This document shows, piece by piece, positions 1-12,266 of a DNA stretch of 64,000 bases. Position numbers and translations under genes: made by a program. Below the pieces are notes generated by a model, which saw only the letters and a list, made by a program, of their open reading frames with translations, ran no database searches and was not told the DNA's origin. This DNA is from Conus ventricosus (taxonomy: Eukaryota > Mollusca > Gastropoda > Neogastropoda > Conidae). Each line of letters opens with the position of its first letter. Position 1 is the stretch's first letter. The DNA lies in contig CM031607.1 in NCBI GenBank assembly GCA_018398815.1, positions 84,804,175 through 84,868,174 on the forward strand, read 5' to 3'.

Positions 1-2610
1 CATTCCCATACTCTAGGTGAGGACGAATGATGGACTTGTACAGGGTAGGGAGTGACACAATGTCGAGGGCCGTAAAACCTCTCGGATGAGTGCCAGGAGT
101 TTATTTGCTTTCTCGACCTGTATGCTGACATGCTTGCTAAACTTCAGATCGCTATCAATACTTACTCCTAGGTCTTTTTCTAGTGACACAGTTTTGAAGT
201 GATACGTTCGCCTTTTGATGTCATCCTGTACTCACAAGGGTCACTGTTTTTCCCTATGTGCATGACCTTGCACTTTCCTGCGTTGAACCTCAGTTGCCAC
301 ACGTCAGACCAGAGTTGAAGCCTGTCTAAATCTCCTGTAGAGTGTCTGAGTGGTCGGGTACTCTGGCAAAAATTTTTGTATCGTCTGCAAATAGAAATGT
401 GGCAGAATGGACAGCGTCAGGAAGGTCGTTCACGAAGCACACGAACAAAATGGCCCCAATACACTTCCTGAGGAATTCCGGACTGCATACCCCCCCAAGA
501 CGACTCCTCGCCATTCACCACAACACGTTGTTTCCGACCAGTCAGAAAGTCTCTCACCCATGCGAGAAACTGCCCCTCAACCCATAGCCCTGAAGTTTCG
601 TCAACAAATGCTCATGTGGAACAGTGTCGAATGCTTTTGCAAAGTCGAGGTAGATGGTGTCAACACAACCATCAGCCTCCAAGACTGACGTCCAAAGATC
701 AAGCACTGCAATCAAATTGGTTGAACAACTCTACCACTCATGAACCCATGCTGACAATTGCTGAACAGATCATTCTGACTGAAATGTTCTATAAGCTGGT
801 CTCTAATGAGGGATTCTAAGACTTTACAGATTACACTTGTCAGACTCACTGGGCGATAATTGCCTGGGATTGTCTTTTTACCTTTTTTGAAGATGGTGAC
901 ACATAAGCCAGTTTCCACTCAGAAGGTTATAACGCCTTCCTGTAGTGACTTGTTCATCAATGTTGCAAAGGGGAGAGCTAACTCACTAGCACACTGCTTG
1001 AGAATGGGTGGTGGTATGCAGTCCGGACCCGAAGCTTTGTTGGGGTTCAGTTTCAAAAGTTTCTTGAGCACATCCTCTTCCGTAATGTAAATGTTGTCTA
1101 ACTTGGAGCTAACAGCTCTCTCCTGGAACTCAGGTATTTCACTCGTATCTTCCCTAGTGAAGACGGAACAGAAGAAATTGTTTAGAACCTCAGCCTTTTC
1201 CTTATCAGACCTAGCAACACTACCATCCTCGCAGACTAGATCTGCTATACCGCATTTTGTGTTCAGTTTACTTTTAGCGTAGCTGAAAAAAGCCTTAGGG
1301 TCACGCTTTGATTCGTGGGCGATCTTTCTCTCAAGGTCACGCACTGCCTTTCGACACTCCCATTTGGCTTGGTTCCTGCTTTTGCGTAAACAGCAGTGTC
1401 TTTCCCCCCCTTATCTCCATATACCTCATGAAGGCAAAATGTTTCTTCTTGACCTTAGCCAAGGCACTCTCGTTCATCCACAGTGGCTTTCTAGGCCTAC
1501 CGCCTGGTCGGCTTTTGGGAATATAACTGTCCATGCTATTCTGTATCTTGTCTCTAATCACAGACATCTCTTCACATGCTAATCCATCAAGAGCTAACTC
1601 CCAGTCCACTGACCGAAGGCCGTTCTTAATACTAACCCAGTCAGCTTTATCATAAACATAACGAGACTTATGTGGTTTCTCTTTCTGCATATAGCAGTTC
1701 ACCTCAAAGACCAGAGTAGAGTGATGACTTTTCCCTAAGGGAGGCTCAAAATTTACTTCACCCACCATACCTTCCTCGTTGGTAAATATCAGATCAAGAA
1801 TGTTAGCTGTTGGTCAGCTCTGTGATGTGTTGCTTCCAGCACATGCTGGTGTAAAAAAAAACAGTCTCTGAAACCTTCTAGGAAGGAAGCCCCACTTTAC
1901 CCTCACACACACAGTCATCAGACCATTTAATGTCAGGAAGATTAAAGTCCCACAAATCAGAATATGTGAGAACTGTTTGTTGCACACTGATCTGAGATCC
2001 CCAATGATGAGGTCATTGTTCGCCATATCACTGTTAGGTGACTGTTTACAACCTATCAAAAGTCTATCCTCACCCACAAGGCCTATCTCACACCAGAGTG
2101 ATTCCTCACCAGCACAAGTTTCATTCACCGGACTAGGCGTAGCTTTTAAGCAGCACATTACATAAATCAGTACACTCTTTTGCCTTTGCCGCATCTGCTG
2201 AACAGATCATAGCCTTGAAGTTGTAACTCACAGTCTTGTACTGGAGTAACACAGTTCTTTGGTGAGGCTTCCGTCACAAAGACATCTGGCTTGTGGACGG
2301 ACATAAACACCTCGAGCTCATGTCTTTTATTAAGTAAATTATCAGCGTTTGAATACAAACATTTTAACTTAGAAGAAGAAGAACTTAAAAGAACATTTTG
2401 TACACTGTTTACATTTGGAACATTTTGCTGAGCTTGTCTACTGGTTGGTTCGGCTTGCCCTAGGGGCTGCCGGGATCCTCCCTTGCCACGTTCACAGTTT
2501 TCCCTACCGAATGACCCACTTGGACCCTCTCCCAGGTCTTCTGCTTCCCGTCTTTTCCTGTCCCTTAACTCGAGTAGTGCCTTCCACTCCTTTCTTTCTA
2601 AAGGGGTCAT
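1..2610 (-). pseudogene. LINE ORF2 remnant: endonuclease plus reverse transcriptase, frameshifted
   Basis: ORF2 of the LINE makes target-primed cDNA copies: an apurinic-type endonuclease nicks DNA and the reverse transcriptase extends from the nick. The endonuclease start is seen near 2,400-2,170 (CLYSNADNLLNKRHELE, then KPDVFVTE). Its later part and the linker lie at 2,194-1,340, including a DPKAFFSYAKSKL block and the NPNKASGPDCIPP block. RT motifs follow: NYRPVSLTSVICKVLE (about 860-800), the catalytic block with FADDTKIF (about 390-370), and RPHLEYGN at the left edge. At least five separate frames are needed to follow the protein, so this copy cannot express ORF2. It sits downstream of the host gene and shows no link to it. 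Confidence 0.85.
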
Positions 2611-2856
2611 GTCCCTGCTGATATAGGTGTCTGTGCCCTTCAGCTTCTTGGCCGATTTGAGAATCCTACCACATGACTCATGGCTTTGAAGCGAATTTCA
2701 GAGGCCTAGGGCCCTCTCCTTTCTTCCCGATTCTGACCGGACGCTCAAACTCACAGTTCTCGACTCCGATTTGCTCGAGAACCGACCGACCTGTTGTACG
2801 TCACGTGTAACCTGTCCTTAGTATCTACTTTGTCGCTCTCTGCAATGTTGAAAAGA

Positions 2857-3263
2857 TCAGATTCTGCTTTCTCTCCTCCCTCTCCTGCACTTCGCGGGCA
2901 CTCTCATAGCCCCTGCCTGGCTCTGTTTTGCTACCTTGTCCGCAATGTCTTTGTTAAATTCCTCGGCCTGGGATACTTTGAACTCGCTGAGATCTGAGCC
3001 GACGGTTGACACCACCTTCTCAACCCTGTCTAGTCGTTTCTCAAGCTCATCGTTCTTATACTTGAGTGTTTGTACGATCCTATGAACATCGAGGGCCTTG
3101 GGGTTGCATGTTCTGCATAACCAATGCAGACTCTCGACTCCTGACACGACGATTCTGTAGGCCTCAGTCGACAGCCCTGGCAGTTAGCGTGATACCAACG
3201 GGCGCAGTACTCACACATCAATGCGTTAGCTTTTTGGGTCACATTTTTTATCACAAGTGCCAC
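2857..3263 (-). pseudogene. LINE ORF1 remnant with PHD-like zinc finger and coiled coil
   Basis: Two overlapping frames give a Cys-rich segment (CEYCARWYHANCQGC), then a WLCRTC pair, then a charged helical stretch (DELEKRLDRVEKVV). The spacing C-x2-C, H-x2-C, W-x2-C-x2-C fits a PHD-type finger, which occurs in ORF1 proteins of some CR1-clade LINEs. The helical part would let ORF1 self-associate. A frame change between the first and second Cys clusters shows the copy is damaged. ORF1 proteins of this kind are thought to bind element RNA; that role is taken from family knowledge. Confidence 0.7.
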
Positions 3264-3560
3264 ATTTCGAATTTTGTTTAGAGTTCAGGGCTTGAGCCTG
3301 GTCGGAGTTCTGAGACGGCCTTCTGACATTCGAAGCGTCCGCCATACAGGACTCTAAAATAGGTTTGGATTTCGCGGCAGTGCAAGGATTGTAAACAAGA
3401 CAGTTTTGGAATTCTGGATACCAAGCCTAGTGGAAGAGCCACAAGACCATCTGTCGCACACAACTATTTCTGTTCTTGAAATGTAGCAAGCTTGTCAAAC
3501 TCAAGAACTTTTAAAGGTCGGTAGAAACAAAAAGGAACGAACTCACCATGAGGGCATCCG

Positions 3561-5253
3561 CCATCTTGTCCTGTCCAGTCCATATCGGTTTGTAAGATTT
3601 TGCGTCGCTATCCACAGAATAGGAAAACCGATGTAGTGTAGATATAGCGTCGTTGTCGGAAGTAATAAATAAATCATTAACTTAAAACAAAAAGGGGGGG
3701 GGGGGGGGGGGGGGGGGGCGTGGAGCGGATGATCGGATTAGTCCTGCTAATGTGAAAATATTTCTTATTTCAAAATGTGAAAAACAAATTTTTTTTAAAT
3801 GTTAATGTTGACGTTATTGCCCTCAACCGTTGCGTCACTAGGAGGTGGGTGGGAGAAGAGAGTACAAACGGTTTTTTGTTTTGTTTGTTTTGTTTTGTTT
3901 ATCAAAAACGTCACTGCGGTTTATCGAACGGACAAACACGTCTTTTTTTTCTTCTTTACAGATATCGCCACAGTTTATATTTTTTTCTTTAAAGCAGGGA
4001 AAGGGTTGGGGATGGTTTATCGTCAAAATGTTCGTAGTTCTTGTAAAGGGGAGGAGGGGGGGCTCTCATCTTTCATATTTTGTTTCAACGAGAACTTAAG
4101 AGAAAAAGAGAGCGGTGGGAGGGCTTGAGAAAATGCTGTCCATTTTTCTTTTCTTTATTCCCTCCAAATATTGTATGCCAGAATTGGTATTTTGCCAAGG
4201 TATCGTTTAAGAATGATGCTGTAATTTCCTGTTTTCATTTGTTTTTCCTCCATATTCAGCACCGGGATCAGGACAGCCTCCCATTCAGATGATGCTTCAC
4301 CAATTCAACTATGTGTGTGTGTGTGCGTGCGCGACACTGCTTTAAGGGTCTATAGACACGGCATGGTATCATCAATCATGACAAATCATGATTAATGGAT
4401 AGACCACACTTCATGTAGATTCATACAGGGAGCCATTACCGTCTTCTCAAATTCACTTTAATCATGAACGTATTTTGCAATATGAATTTGTAAGTCGTCA
4501 TTGCCTGGCACACCTTTTGATAGCTGTTCTGTTAGCATCAGCCCCAGCAGTGTGTATCTAGAGCAGCTGTCCAGAAAACGAGTCATCTTCGACCACACCA
4601 CGTGGGTGTATGCGTAAGTGTGTGTATGTGTCCGTCTGTCTGTGCGTGTACGAGAGCATACATTCATCCATCCGTTTTTTTCCTTGATATGTGAAACCGT
4701 TTTGCATCGTGACCAAGAGATCAGAGTGTAACAGCCACGCTCATGCTCATCTGATGAGACTTCATTCCACGCTGTCGTGCTGGTTCTTTTGGTCCAGTTC
4801 GTTTCTCCGGTACATGCATTGTGAAAGATAGCTTAGCTTTAAATGTCGGTGCCTCAGAGACTCTTGCACTTCCATGCAACGACGTTTCTGCTGCGTCCTT
4901 ACCCACTCCTCCCGATCGTCTTTGAATTGAGCCCACAGCTTACTACGCTTCTTTCGTGAACATTGGAGCACTCCCACAGAGCCAGCTAGTGCTTACATGT
5001 TTACAGCCCCACCTCGGTGTTGTTCTTTCTGTGTCATTTCTAGCCCAGCGGAAGGCAATACTCGGGACGATCCAGTAGGCTGGTATCTACACCTGGCTGT
5101 GGGTCATCCTGTACACTTCCACTCAGAGCTCCATTCACCTTCGAAACTGCTTCAATGTTCTGCGAAGAGGGAGCAGCTTTTGTCTTCCATGACTGTAACC
5201 CTGGGTTGTCATGATCTTGTTCGCTCCCTCCATGTCATGGTCACCTTGTTACT
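3561..5253. other. No gene seen; G run and AT-rich sequence
   Basis: The stretch holds an uninterrupted run of 25 G (3,694-3,718), T-rich sequence (3,780-4,000), a short TG run (4,312-4,326) and unremarkable sequence. Small open frames here have no recognisable motif or codon structure. Confidence 0.6.
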
Positions 5254-5545
5254 GCCTTGCTCTGGCGTGGTACCAGTTGTAATCCTCATCAAAACCACCA
5301 CTCTGCCTTGCTCTGGTGTAACACCAATCGTACTCACATTACCACCAGTCTACCTTGTTCTGGTGTAATACCAATCGTACTCGCATTACCACCAGTCTAC
5401 CTTGTTCTGGTGTAATACCAGTCATAATCATCACACCACTAGTCTGCCTCGATATGGAGTAATACCAATCATAATCATCATACCACTAGTCTGCCTCGCT
5501 CTGGAGTAATACCAATTATAATCATCATAATACCACCAGGTCCAT
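5254..5545. repeat. Minisatellite, about 47-48 bp unit, ~6 copies
   Basis: Units share the core TGGTGTAATACCAATC followed by a variable TCATAATCATCA or GTACTCACATTACC part and CCAGTCTACC or CTAGTCTGCC. Adjacent copies have diverged by a few bases each, so this is an old or slowly evolving array. Confidence 0.8.
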
Positions 5546-5793
5546 CCAGCCACTCAATCACACATCCAAACTCCCAACCACAGATGTTAATGAGGCAATT
5601 TTATTACTTCATTTATGTATAAATAAATACCACTGTTATCATTATGACCACTCCATACGTCTGGTACACACCCAAAGACTCAGACACAACACATGCTAAA
5701 AGGAAAGCCATATCTTCACACTGGCAGCCAAAAGACTGCAGAAAGACCATACCTGTAGATGATCTAGAGATCAGAAAATGAGGGGGGGGGGGG

Positions 5794-5829
<36 letters not shown>

Positions 5830-6908
5830 AACGTTTACATACCATGCCAAAACACAGATTAACACATTAACCCAGTGGAAAATTACAAAACTGAAATACT
5901 TTCAGAGCTCTCGGAGTAGTATTCAAAAGGTAAAGCTAAGTGTTTAGGAGCTCTCGGAGTAGTATTCAAAAGGTAAAGCTAAGTGTTTAGGTCAAAGAGC
6001 AATACAAAATGTTTTAAGGCAGCTCATGTTCACAATAATAAAATTTGATAATCAATCATTGCATGTTGTCTTCGAATGACCCACCCGACGCATTACTACC
6101 ACTCATTCAATGCATTCGTTTATCACATATATGTAACAGATTCAAAACCCTTTCTATCCTAAAAGATGCAGAGAAAGGGGACAATGACACCACAACAATT
6201 CAAGACTAGCAGGAAAAGGAGTTTTGTTGTGGGCAAAAAAATCCTACAAAGTGCCTTTTGACACATAAAAAAACATCAGGAATCTAGACCCCTGCAGTGC
6301 AAATGACTCATGCTTTCAGCACTGGGTTCATGACAAATAATTGCCGACTACCTGACCATGTATCCTTGTTTCATGCCAAAAGATTCTTCACTGAGTAATG
6401 ACTGGTACACACCTGACCACTGTACCCTTGTTTCAAGGTGTAGCAGCTACTGAGGTTAACGATGAGTCAAGGAATCTTGGAGCTGAAAGTCAGTACTGAA
6501 CCCAAATTTGATAAATAAAACCAATATCATTCTATCATATACACCAGAACAGCCAGGTGTTGTTTCTTTTCTTCTGCAAATTCAAAAATTTCAAATTTTT
6601 TGCAAAAAAAGAATGCTTTCCTTTTATTTTATATATACTCATTCCACAAACATGACACACTCGTTTTCCTTTTAAAACAACAGAATAAAATGGAGCACCG
6701 ACTGAACAATGACAAATGCTTATTGCTACAAGGAGAGACTAAACAAGTATTCAACAACCTGGTTGATGAGGCTCCCTGAAAATCTTGTGGACACCGATTC
6801 CTCTTTCCTCTCCTTTTTCCATACTTTAATGTCATAATATACCCGCTGATTAAAAACCTACATATATACAATATAATACTAAAATATTTACAGCATTACA
6901 TTCCTTCT
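5546..6908. other. Non-coding; GA microsatellite and a 42-bp tandem duplication
   Basis: A G run followed by (GA)n lies at 5,781-5,829. A 42-bp segment containing GCTCTCGGAGTAGTATTC is duplicated in tandem at about 5,905-5,988 with almost no difference, so it is recent. The rest is AT-rich with no gene. Confidence 0.7.
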
Positions 6909-7438
6909 TTAATAATAATAATAATAATAATGAATACTTATATAGCGCCTATTCTCAGCTAGAGGCCAAGCTCTAAGCGCTTTACAATCAACACTCGTTT
7001 ACACAACGGGCTGCCTACCTGGGTAGTGCGACTGAAGAGCTGCCAGTGGCGCTTCTTTCAGTCGTTTCCCGTGCCATGCAGTCAGTATCGTTCAATATCG
7101 ATCACTCATTTTCCTTACTTCCTTCATTCTTTCCATTTCTCACGCAGGGTGCATGCTATGTGTAACGTGTCATCCATACCAACGGCCAAACTGGCCTACT
7201 CTTCCGAAAGTTGGTGATGGGATTTTACGTGTGTGCAAGATGTTATGCGTGCGTTCACACACGGAACCTCGGTTTATAGTCTCATTCGAAGGACTGTATG
7301 GGAAAAGGAGTCAGAACCAATGTTAACTCCGAGGGAAAAATCCCCTGTACCGAAACGCCCGGCGGAGGTTCGAACCCACAACCCAGGATCACCAAGATTA
7401 CGAGTCAGGCGCTCTACCAACGAGCTATTCCGGCTCCC
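6909..7438 (-). mobile_element. tRNA-derived SINE (~530 bp) with (ATT)n tail
   Basis: Read on the minus strand, the element starts at 7,438 with a tRNA-like head. It has an A-box TAGCTCGTTGGTAGAGC (7,427-7,411) and a perfect B-box GGTTCGAACC (7,376-7,367), the two internal pol III promoter elements. A body of about 400 bp without open frames follows. The 3' end carries TTGTAAAGCGCTTAGAG, then GGCGCTATATAAG and a tail of ATT repeats (6,932-6,910). The same end structure closes the LINE at 18.6 kb, so that LINE family probably supplied the copying machinery. The anticodon stem does not pair well, so this is a SINE head and not a tRNA gene. Confidence 0.85.
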
Positions 7439-9968
7439 TTTCATGATGCTGACAACCATGAACTCTGAAAAAAATACAAAAACAAAAATATAAAAAATGA
7501 AACCTCATACACAATTACAATTTCCATAATGAGAGGCAATTTCACACGCTATAAATGGAAAAAAAAAAAAAAAAGCTTTTCTTTACAGTGAAGTTCTTCC
7601 TTGTCACAGATTTTTGGTCATAATCTCTGGGGTTCAAATCCCCCCCCCTCCCCCAAATCACTGTTGTCATCATGGAAGGGCCACCGCCCTGCAGTGCCTG
7701 CTGAAAGCCCTCAGTCCCAGTCGTCTGACGAGGAAAGCCATGAGCATCGGGACACCATCACACTGAAGGACAACACTGAACAACGGCACAGGTTGCCTAA
7801 AGCTCTCACCACACACACACACACACACACACGTGCACGTGCACGCACGCACACATGCATGTACGTATGCACACACACACACACATATATGTTCTGGCAA
7901 GAACGAGCCAGAACAGTAAAAGTAAACCAAGTCAGAATAAACGTGAATTTTCATGTCCAAATACAACACATTCTTTCAATATTCTTTTTGTTTCTGTATT
8001 TGTTCTTTCTATTATGGTTCTGTTACCCACAACATTCAGTTTCAGGGCAAGGGTCATCGACATGACAATGAATCACTGATCTGAAAGAGAACAACGTCCC
8101 CATCTCAGAGAGTGGGTAGTGTTTAAATTAACAGATCTTTTCAATTAACTGTCAGTAAATTGACACTGAAAGTTGTTCAAAGTAAGTGCTATTCTAATGT
8201 CATAGCATAACAGTGTATATACATTTACCCATTACTCTTGCATACTTGGCCCATTGGAAGATGTTACTTCTGATTTTAGACACTTCCATATTAAAATTTA
8301 AAAAATTCCTCCCAATGAGGAGGAGAACAATCAAAATGTCTGCAATCAAAACTGAACCAAAACCACAGACAGATTCAGTTTTAAGAGCATGAAATTAGTC
8401 AAGTTACAGACGGATTCATTTCCTGTCTGAACCATGACCTGTGTACCTAACAGCCACAACAGTTGCAGCCCGAGTCACACACACACACACACACACACAC
8501 AGAGAAAACACCTGAGCATCAGCTTGTTCTGCCCACGCCACTCACACCCTGTCATTCAGTGGACAATGGAACTGACCAGTTGAGTGGCTTAGGCCTGGTC
8601 TTGGAGGTCCCTTCTGGCTGATACACCGTGGAATAGTGACAGACATCAACAGCCCATTCTTTCACACAACTGCGACGATTACATAACTGTGTATCTGAGA
8701 GCACACTGGAGAATGCATACGTGTCACCAATTGTATGCTCGTGTACAACACAAGCACAATCAGTATTGTTTACACCTGGGCAAAACACTGTGCAGAAGAT
8801 CACGTCATTAAAAATGTAATGTTTAAATACAGCCATAATATCATAATTGTATAGACTCTGATCAGGTAGGTAGCAGCATACATTATGTCTCCAGAAAATT
8901 CATACGTCAACATGACATCTGTATAAATATCATGAGGGGGGGAAAAAAAATCACTTTCAGTATCACAATCTCTCTACTAAAGCTGTGTACAAGTCGGTCC
9001 GGGCTATATCTGCGTGCGATACAACCAACAACACCCTCTGCCTCCACTCCTGACAGAGAAGAACAAAACAAGCATTGATTCAGCGTTGTGACAAACCACC
9101 ATCAGTCGCATCTCCCTCCTTACCTTTTTGTCTGGGAAACTGCTTTTTCTATCACTATCAACTTCTGCCCTAACGTAATAAGTATTTTGACATGTTATTT
9201 CAAGGCCGAGGTACAGCGAGACATGTCAATTCTCACAACCAATTCTGTCTTCCCCTCTGCAGAATTAACGCTTTTTGTCCTGGTCTGTGTGTTCACTGCA
9301 TGTTTCTGTCCTTTATTTTCTGCTTGTGGCAAACTTCTTCCTTCAACTGCTGTATGTTGGCATCAGCAAAATCACGCAACTTACTGATGAATTTATGCTG
9401 ACACTATTTTACAGTAAACTGCCTTAGTCCAGTCACTGATGAATTTTCATCTGCTAACATACTATCACAGTGACGGCAACTTCCTACGTCAATATAGTGA
9501 TATCACGTGCTATCAAATGCACGTTGAATTTGGTTACACGCGCATGTTAACCAAGTTTTGTATTGCCTTCTGAGATCTTTCCTCATGCAGTTCAGATATA
9601 CAACTGATGTTACACAATGCTAAAAACCATTTCTCTGACACATACGCTTTGATCTTCTGACTGACCCAGGTTATTCAAGCTGATAAGGTCACCAGGAACC
9701 GGTTTTGATAAACAATACACAGCTCCTCTCAGTCTGAGACCAAGAAGAGGAGGACGAGTGAAGATCCAACTCGCTCCTCCGTGCACCGTTAATCACCCAC
9801 CCACCACCCACCCAATCACAACCACCATCGTCTCTCCCTTTCAAACACTTATCTCCCCACAAGGTTTGTGTTTGTCAAAAGCCAGCGAGGAAGAGAGATG
9901 TTTCACAGAGCTGTTGTTGAGGTAAGGTTTTGGGATCCCACAGGAAGAATGAAAGAGAGAGAGAGACA
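7439..9968. other. No gene seen; CA microsatellites
   Basis: CA/TG runs occur at 7,809-7,885 (with CACGCACG variants) and 8,478-8,502. An A run lies at 7,558-7,575. No splice-site-bounded coding stretch could be supported. Confidence 0.55.
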
Positions 9969-10027
9969 GATAAGATAAGATAATGTTGCTTATAGCCCAG
10001 CCGACCGCAAAGGGCCACATCAGGGCT
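9969..10027 (-). mobile_element. Mini-retroposon copy 1 (~55 nt, TTATC tail)
   Basis: On the minus strand the unit begins AGCCCTGATGTGGCCC, continues with TTGCGGTCGGCTGGGC and TATAAGCAACATTA, and ends in (TCTTA)n. It lies inside a GA-rich repeat. GAGAGAGAC occurs on both sides, consistent with a 9-bp target duplication. Five other copies lie elsewhere in the window. Confidence 0.8.
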
Positions 10028-10192
10028 GAGAGAGACGGAGAAAAGGCTGGATGACAAGATCAACGTCTTTCACAGCACATGTCCCCTGGCATCCTTCCCC
10101 CACCCCCCCTCCACATCTGTTTCACTAAGGCGCCTGGTAGCAGACTGGACAATACCAGCATCTGTCAATCATCGTCATCGCCATCCGTATCC

Positions 10193-10194
<2 letters not shown>

Positions 10195-10266
<72 letters not shown>

Positions 10267-10390
10267 CGCGCGTGCGTGCATGCGTGTGGTGCGTGCGTGT
10301 GTGTAAGTGTGTGTGTGTGCGTGTGTGTGTGTGTTTGTGCGTGTGTGTGTGTGCATGTGTGCGTAGTGTGTGTGTGCGTGTGTGTGAGCG
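10195..10390. repeat. TG microsatellite with CG interruptions
   Basis: A long TG/TGCG run. The open frames across it on both strands (VCVC and THTH strings) are trivial products of the dinucleotide repeat. Confidence 0.95.
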
Positions 10391-10473
10391 CGCATGTGTC
10401 CTTGCGCACATCAATACTTGAAGATACTACCAAACACTCCATTAGACTTTAACATGTTAGCTGAAGTGTACAC

Positions 10474-10479
10474 TTTATT
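10474..10479 (-). promoter_or_regulatory. Candidate polyadenylation signal AATAAA
   Basis: AATAAA on the minus strand lies about 445 nt downstream of the host gene's stop codon. It is the first canonical hexamer found after the stop, so the 3' UTR may end near 10.45 kb. Further hexamers occur to the left (for example near 6.62 and 5.59 kb), so the assignment is tentative. Confidence 0.35.
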
Positions 10480-10921
10480 TCTGGATGAGGTGATTTTCGG
10501 GGAATGATCTTAATTGTTTTTCTTTTCTCCGCTGTCCTTTCTTTCTTCCTTTTTTTTTTTTTTCCTTTTTACTCTTCTTTCTTTCTGCTCTTTTCATTTT
10601 TCAAAACAGGAATAAAATGTTCTGGTGCTGTACTTCTCACGAAATCACCGTATGTACTCACTGCATTCTCCTGTGCCGTTTGTCAACCATACGCACCGCA
10701 TCACACCACACTGTAAATTCTTCCACCACTCACTGGTACCAGACTGTGAAGGTCAAGGTCTCCTGGCTGCACCCCAGTCGTCTCACCCTTTCTCCCCACA
10801 GATATAAATATACATAGACATCCTCCCAAGTCTCTGCTGTCACCATCATGTCCTTCCTGTTCGATGACAACACGTCAGTACTAGAAGCACTGGGAATACT
10901 TCCAGCTGAATAATGGCTAGC

Positions 10922-11141
10922 TTAGCCCCAAATGTTCTGCTCTCTTCCTAAACCAGCCCAGTCTATGTCAGCTCCATTTCTGCCAAGCAAATCACTGATA
11001 TCCTTTGACACAAATTCATGCAAGTCATCAACACAGGAGAACCAATGTTCCTCTCTTCCACACTGTCTGTCAGGTGGACAGGACTGACGGTGGTGGGCGC
11101 CAAGTCTGTCGTGTTCAGTGGCGCCAGCCATGGTGGACAGG
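10922..11141 (-). CDS. MAP7: MAP7-like gene, last coding exon with stop
   Basis: The terminal exon ends with DLLGRNGADIDWAGLG, then REQNIWG and a TAA at 10,924-10,922. The proposed acceptor is CCCCTTGCAG at 11,142, which leaves 2 nt to complete the codon begun by the 13,340 donor. Upstream residues read NTTDLAPTTVSPVHLTDS and EERNIGSPVL, then one base appears to be missing near 11,010 before DDLHEFVSKDIS continues. The protein end is acidic and has no domain I recognise. The link to the MAP7 gene rests on strand, order and phase and not on homology, so this could be another gene's end. The acceptor choice is the weakest part. Confidence 0.5.
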
Positions 11142-11439
11142 CTGCAAGGGGTCTGTGGAGGTCCCACAGGATATCAAGACAGCGATGGGCACCCCACTGG
11201 TTCTCCTCGCTCACAGTACAGGCATCACTATCACAACACACTTGGATGAGGACTGGTGTTAGCGGGAAACTGGGTCAAGACAGGAGATCTGCCACCACAC
11301 ACACACACACAGGAGCAACCTGATTTATTATACCACAGAGCAAACACCGTTTCATCCCATGGATGTGTGAGGCTGCACTATTTCAACAGACAGCAGTACA
11401 ACATGAATCGTGTATACACAACTAACACTGTAATTATCA

Positions 11440-12095
11440 TCTAATAATAAAATGGTATATAAACAACTAACACTGCAATTATCAATCTAATAATAAAATG
11501 GTACATAAACAATTACCACTGCAATTATCAATCTAACAATGAATGGAATATAAACTAACACTGCAATTCTCAATCTAATAATAAAGTGGTATATAAACAA
11601 CTAACACTGCAATTATCAATCTAACAATGAATGGAATATAAACAACTAACACTGCAATTATCAATCTAACAATGAATGGAATATAAACAACTAACACTGC
11701 AATTATCAATCTAACAATGAATGGAATATAAACAACTAACACTGCAATTATCAATCTAACAATGAATGGAATATAAACAACTAACACTGCAATTATCAAT
11801 CTAACAATGAATGGAATATAAACAACTAACACTGCAATTATCAATCTAATAATACAATGGTATATAAACAATCACCACTGCAATTATCAATCTAACAATG
11901 AATGGAATATAAACAACTAACACTGCAATTATCAATCTAACAATGAATGGTATAAGGTATATAAACAACTAACACTGCAATTATCAATCTACAACTTATG
12001 TCTGTGCTGCTATGGTATATAAACAACTAAAACTGCAGTTAACAATCTAATAATGAATGGTATATAAACAACTAGCACTGCAATTAATCTACAAC
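11440..12095. repeat. Minisatellite, 45-bp unit, ~14 copies
   Basis: The unit contains AACTAACACTGCAATTATC and AATCTAACAATGAATGG. Because 45 is divisible by 3, the minus strand has an open frame of a repeating hydrophobic 15-mer (LIIAVLVVYIPFIVR) at 11,871-11,575. The central copies are almost identical and the outer copies are diverged. Downstream of the last-exon acceptor on the + side, the array lies in the final intron of the MAP7-like gene. Confidence 0.9.
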
Positions 12096-12266
12096 TCATT
12101 ACAAGTTAGGTTAACACAGGTTCAGGTTGCATAGTCTAATGACCTGGTCACAACAGTGTGTTCCGAGCCTTACCAAGAAGATCTAAGATGCACGAAATAG
12201 AGCGACTACAATTACTGGACAAGCAAGTTTCTGTCTTCCTCTGTGAAGATTCAGTTTCCCTCAAGA

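Larger units (their letters stand above)
1..3560 (-). mobile_element. CR1/Jockey-like LINE, 3' end beyond the window edge
   Basis: A non-LTR retrotransposon is read on the minus strand from about 3,560 down to position 1. In order it holds an ORF1 fragment with a PHD-like zinc finger (about 3,263-2,857), an endonuclease region (2,610-about 1,400), a linker and then reverse transcriptase blocks (1,344-1). The reading frame changes several times, so the copy is dead. The first bases read RPHLEYGN on the minus strand, a late conserved block of this LINE superfamily, so the 3' end lies outside the window. The 5' boundary is not sharp; non-coding sequence upstream of ORF1 continues to about 3.5-3.6 kb, close to a G run at 3,694. 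Assignment to the CR1/Jockey group rests on motif style, not on a search. Confidence 0.85.

Noticed and set aside
4997..5368. Plus-strand frame of 123 residues
   Set aside because: It runs into the 47-48 bp minisatellite and has no domain.
7366..7438. Possible functional tRNA gene
   Set aside because: Both pol III boxes are present, but the anticodon stem is mispaired and the sequence continues into a SINE body and tail.
9088..9401. Plus-strand frame of 99 residues with hydrophobic segments
   Set aside because: There is no homologous motif, no supporting splice sites, and an overlapping frame is equally open.
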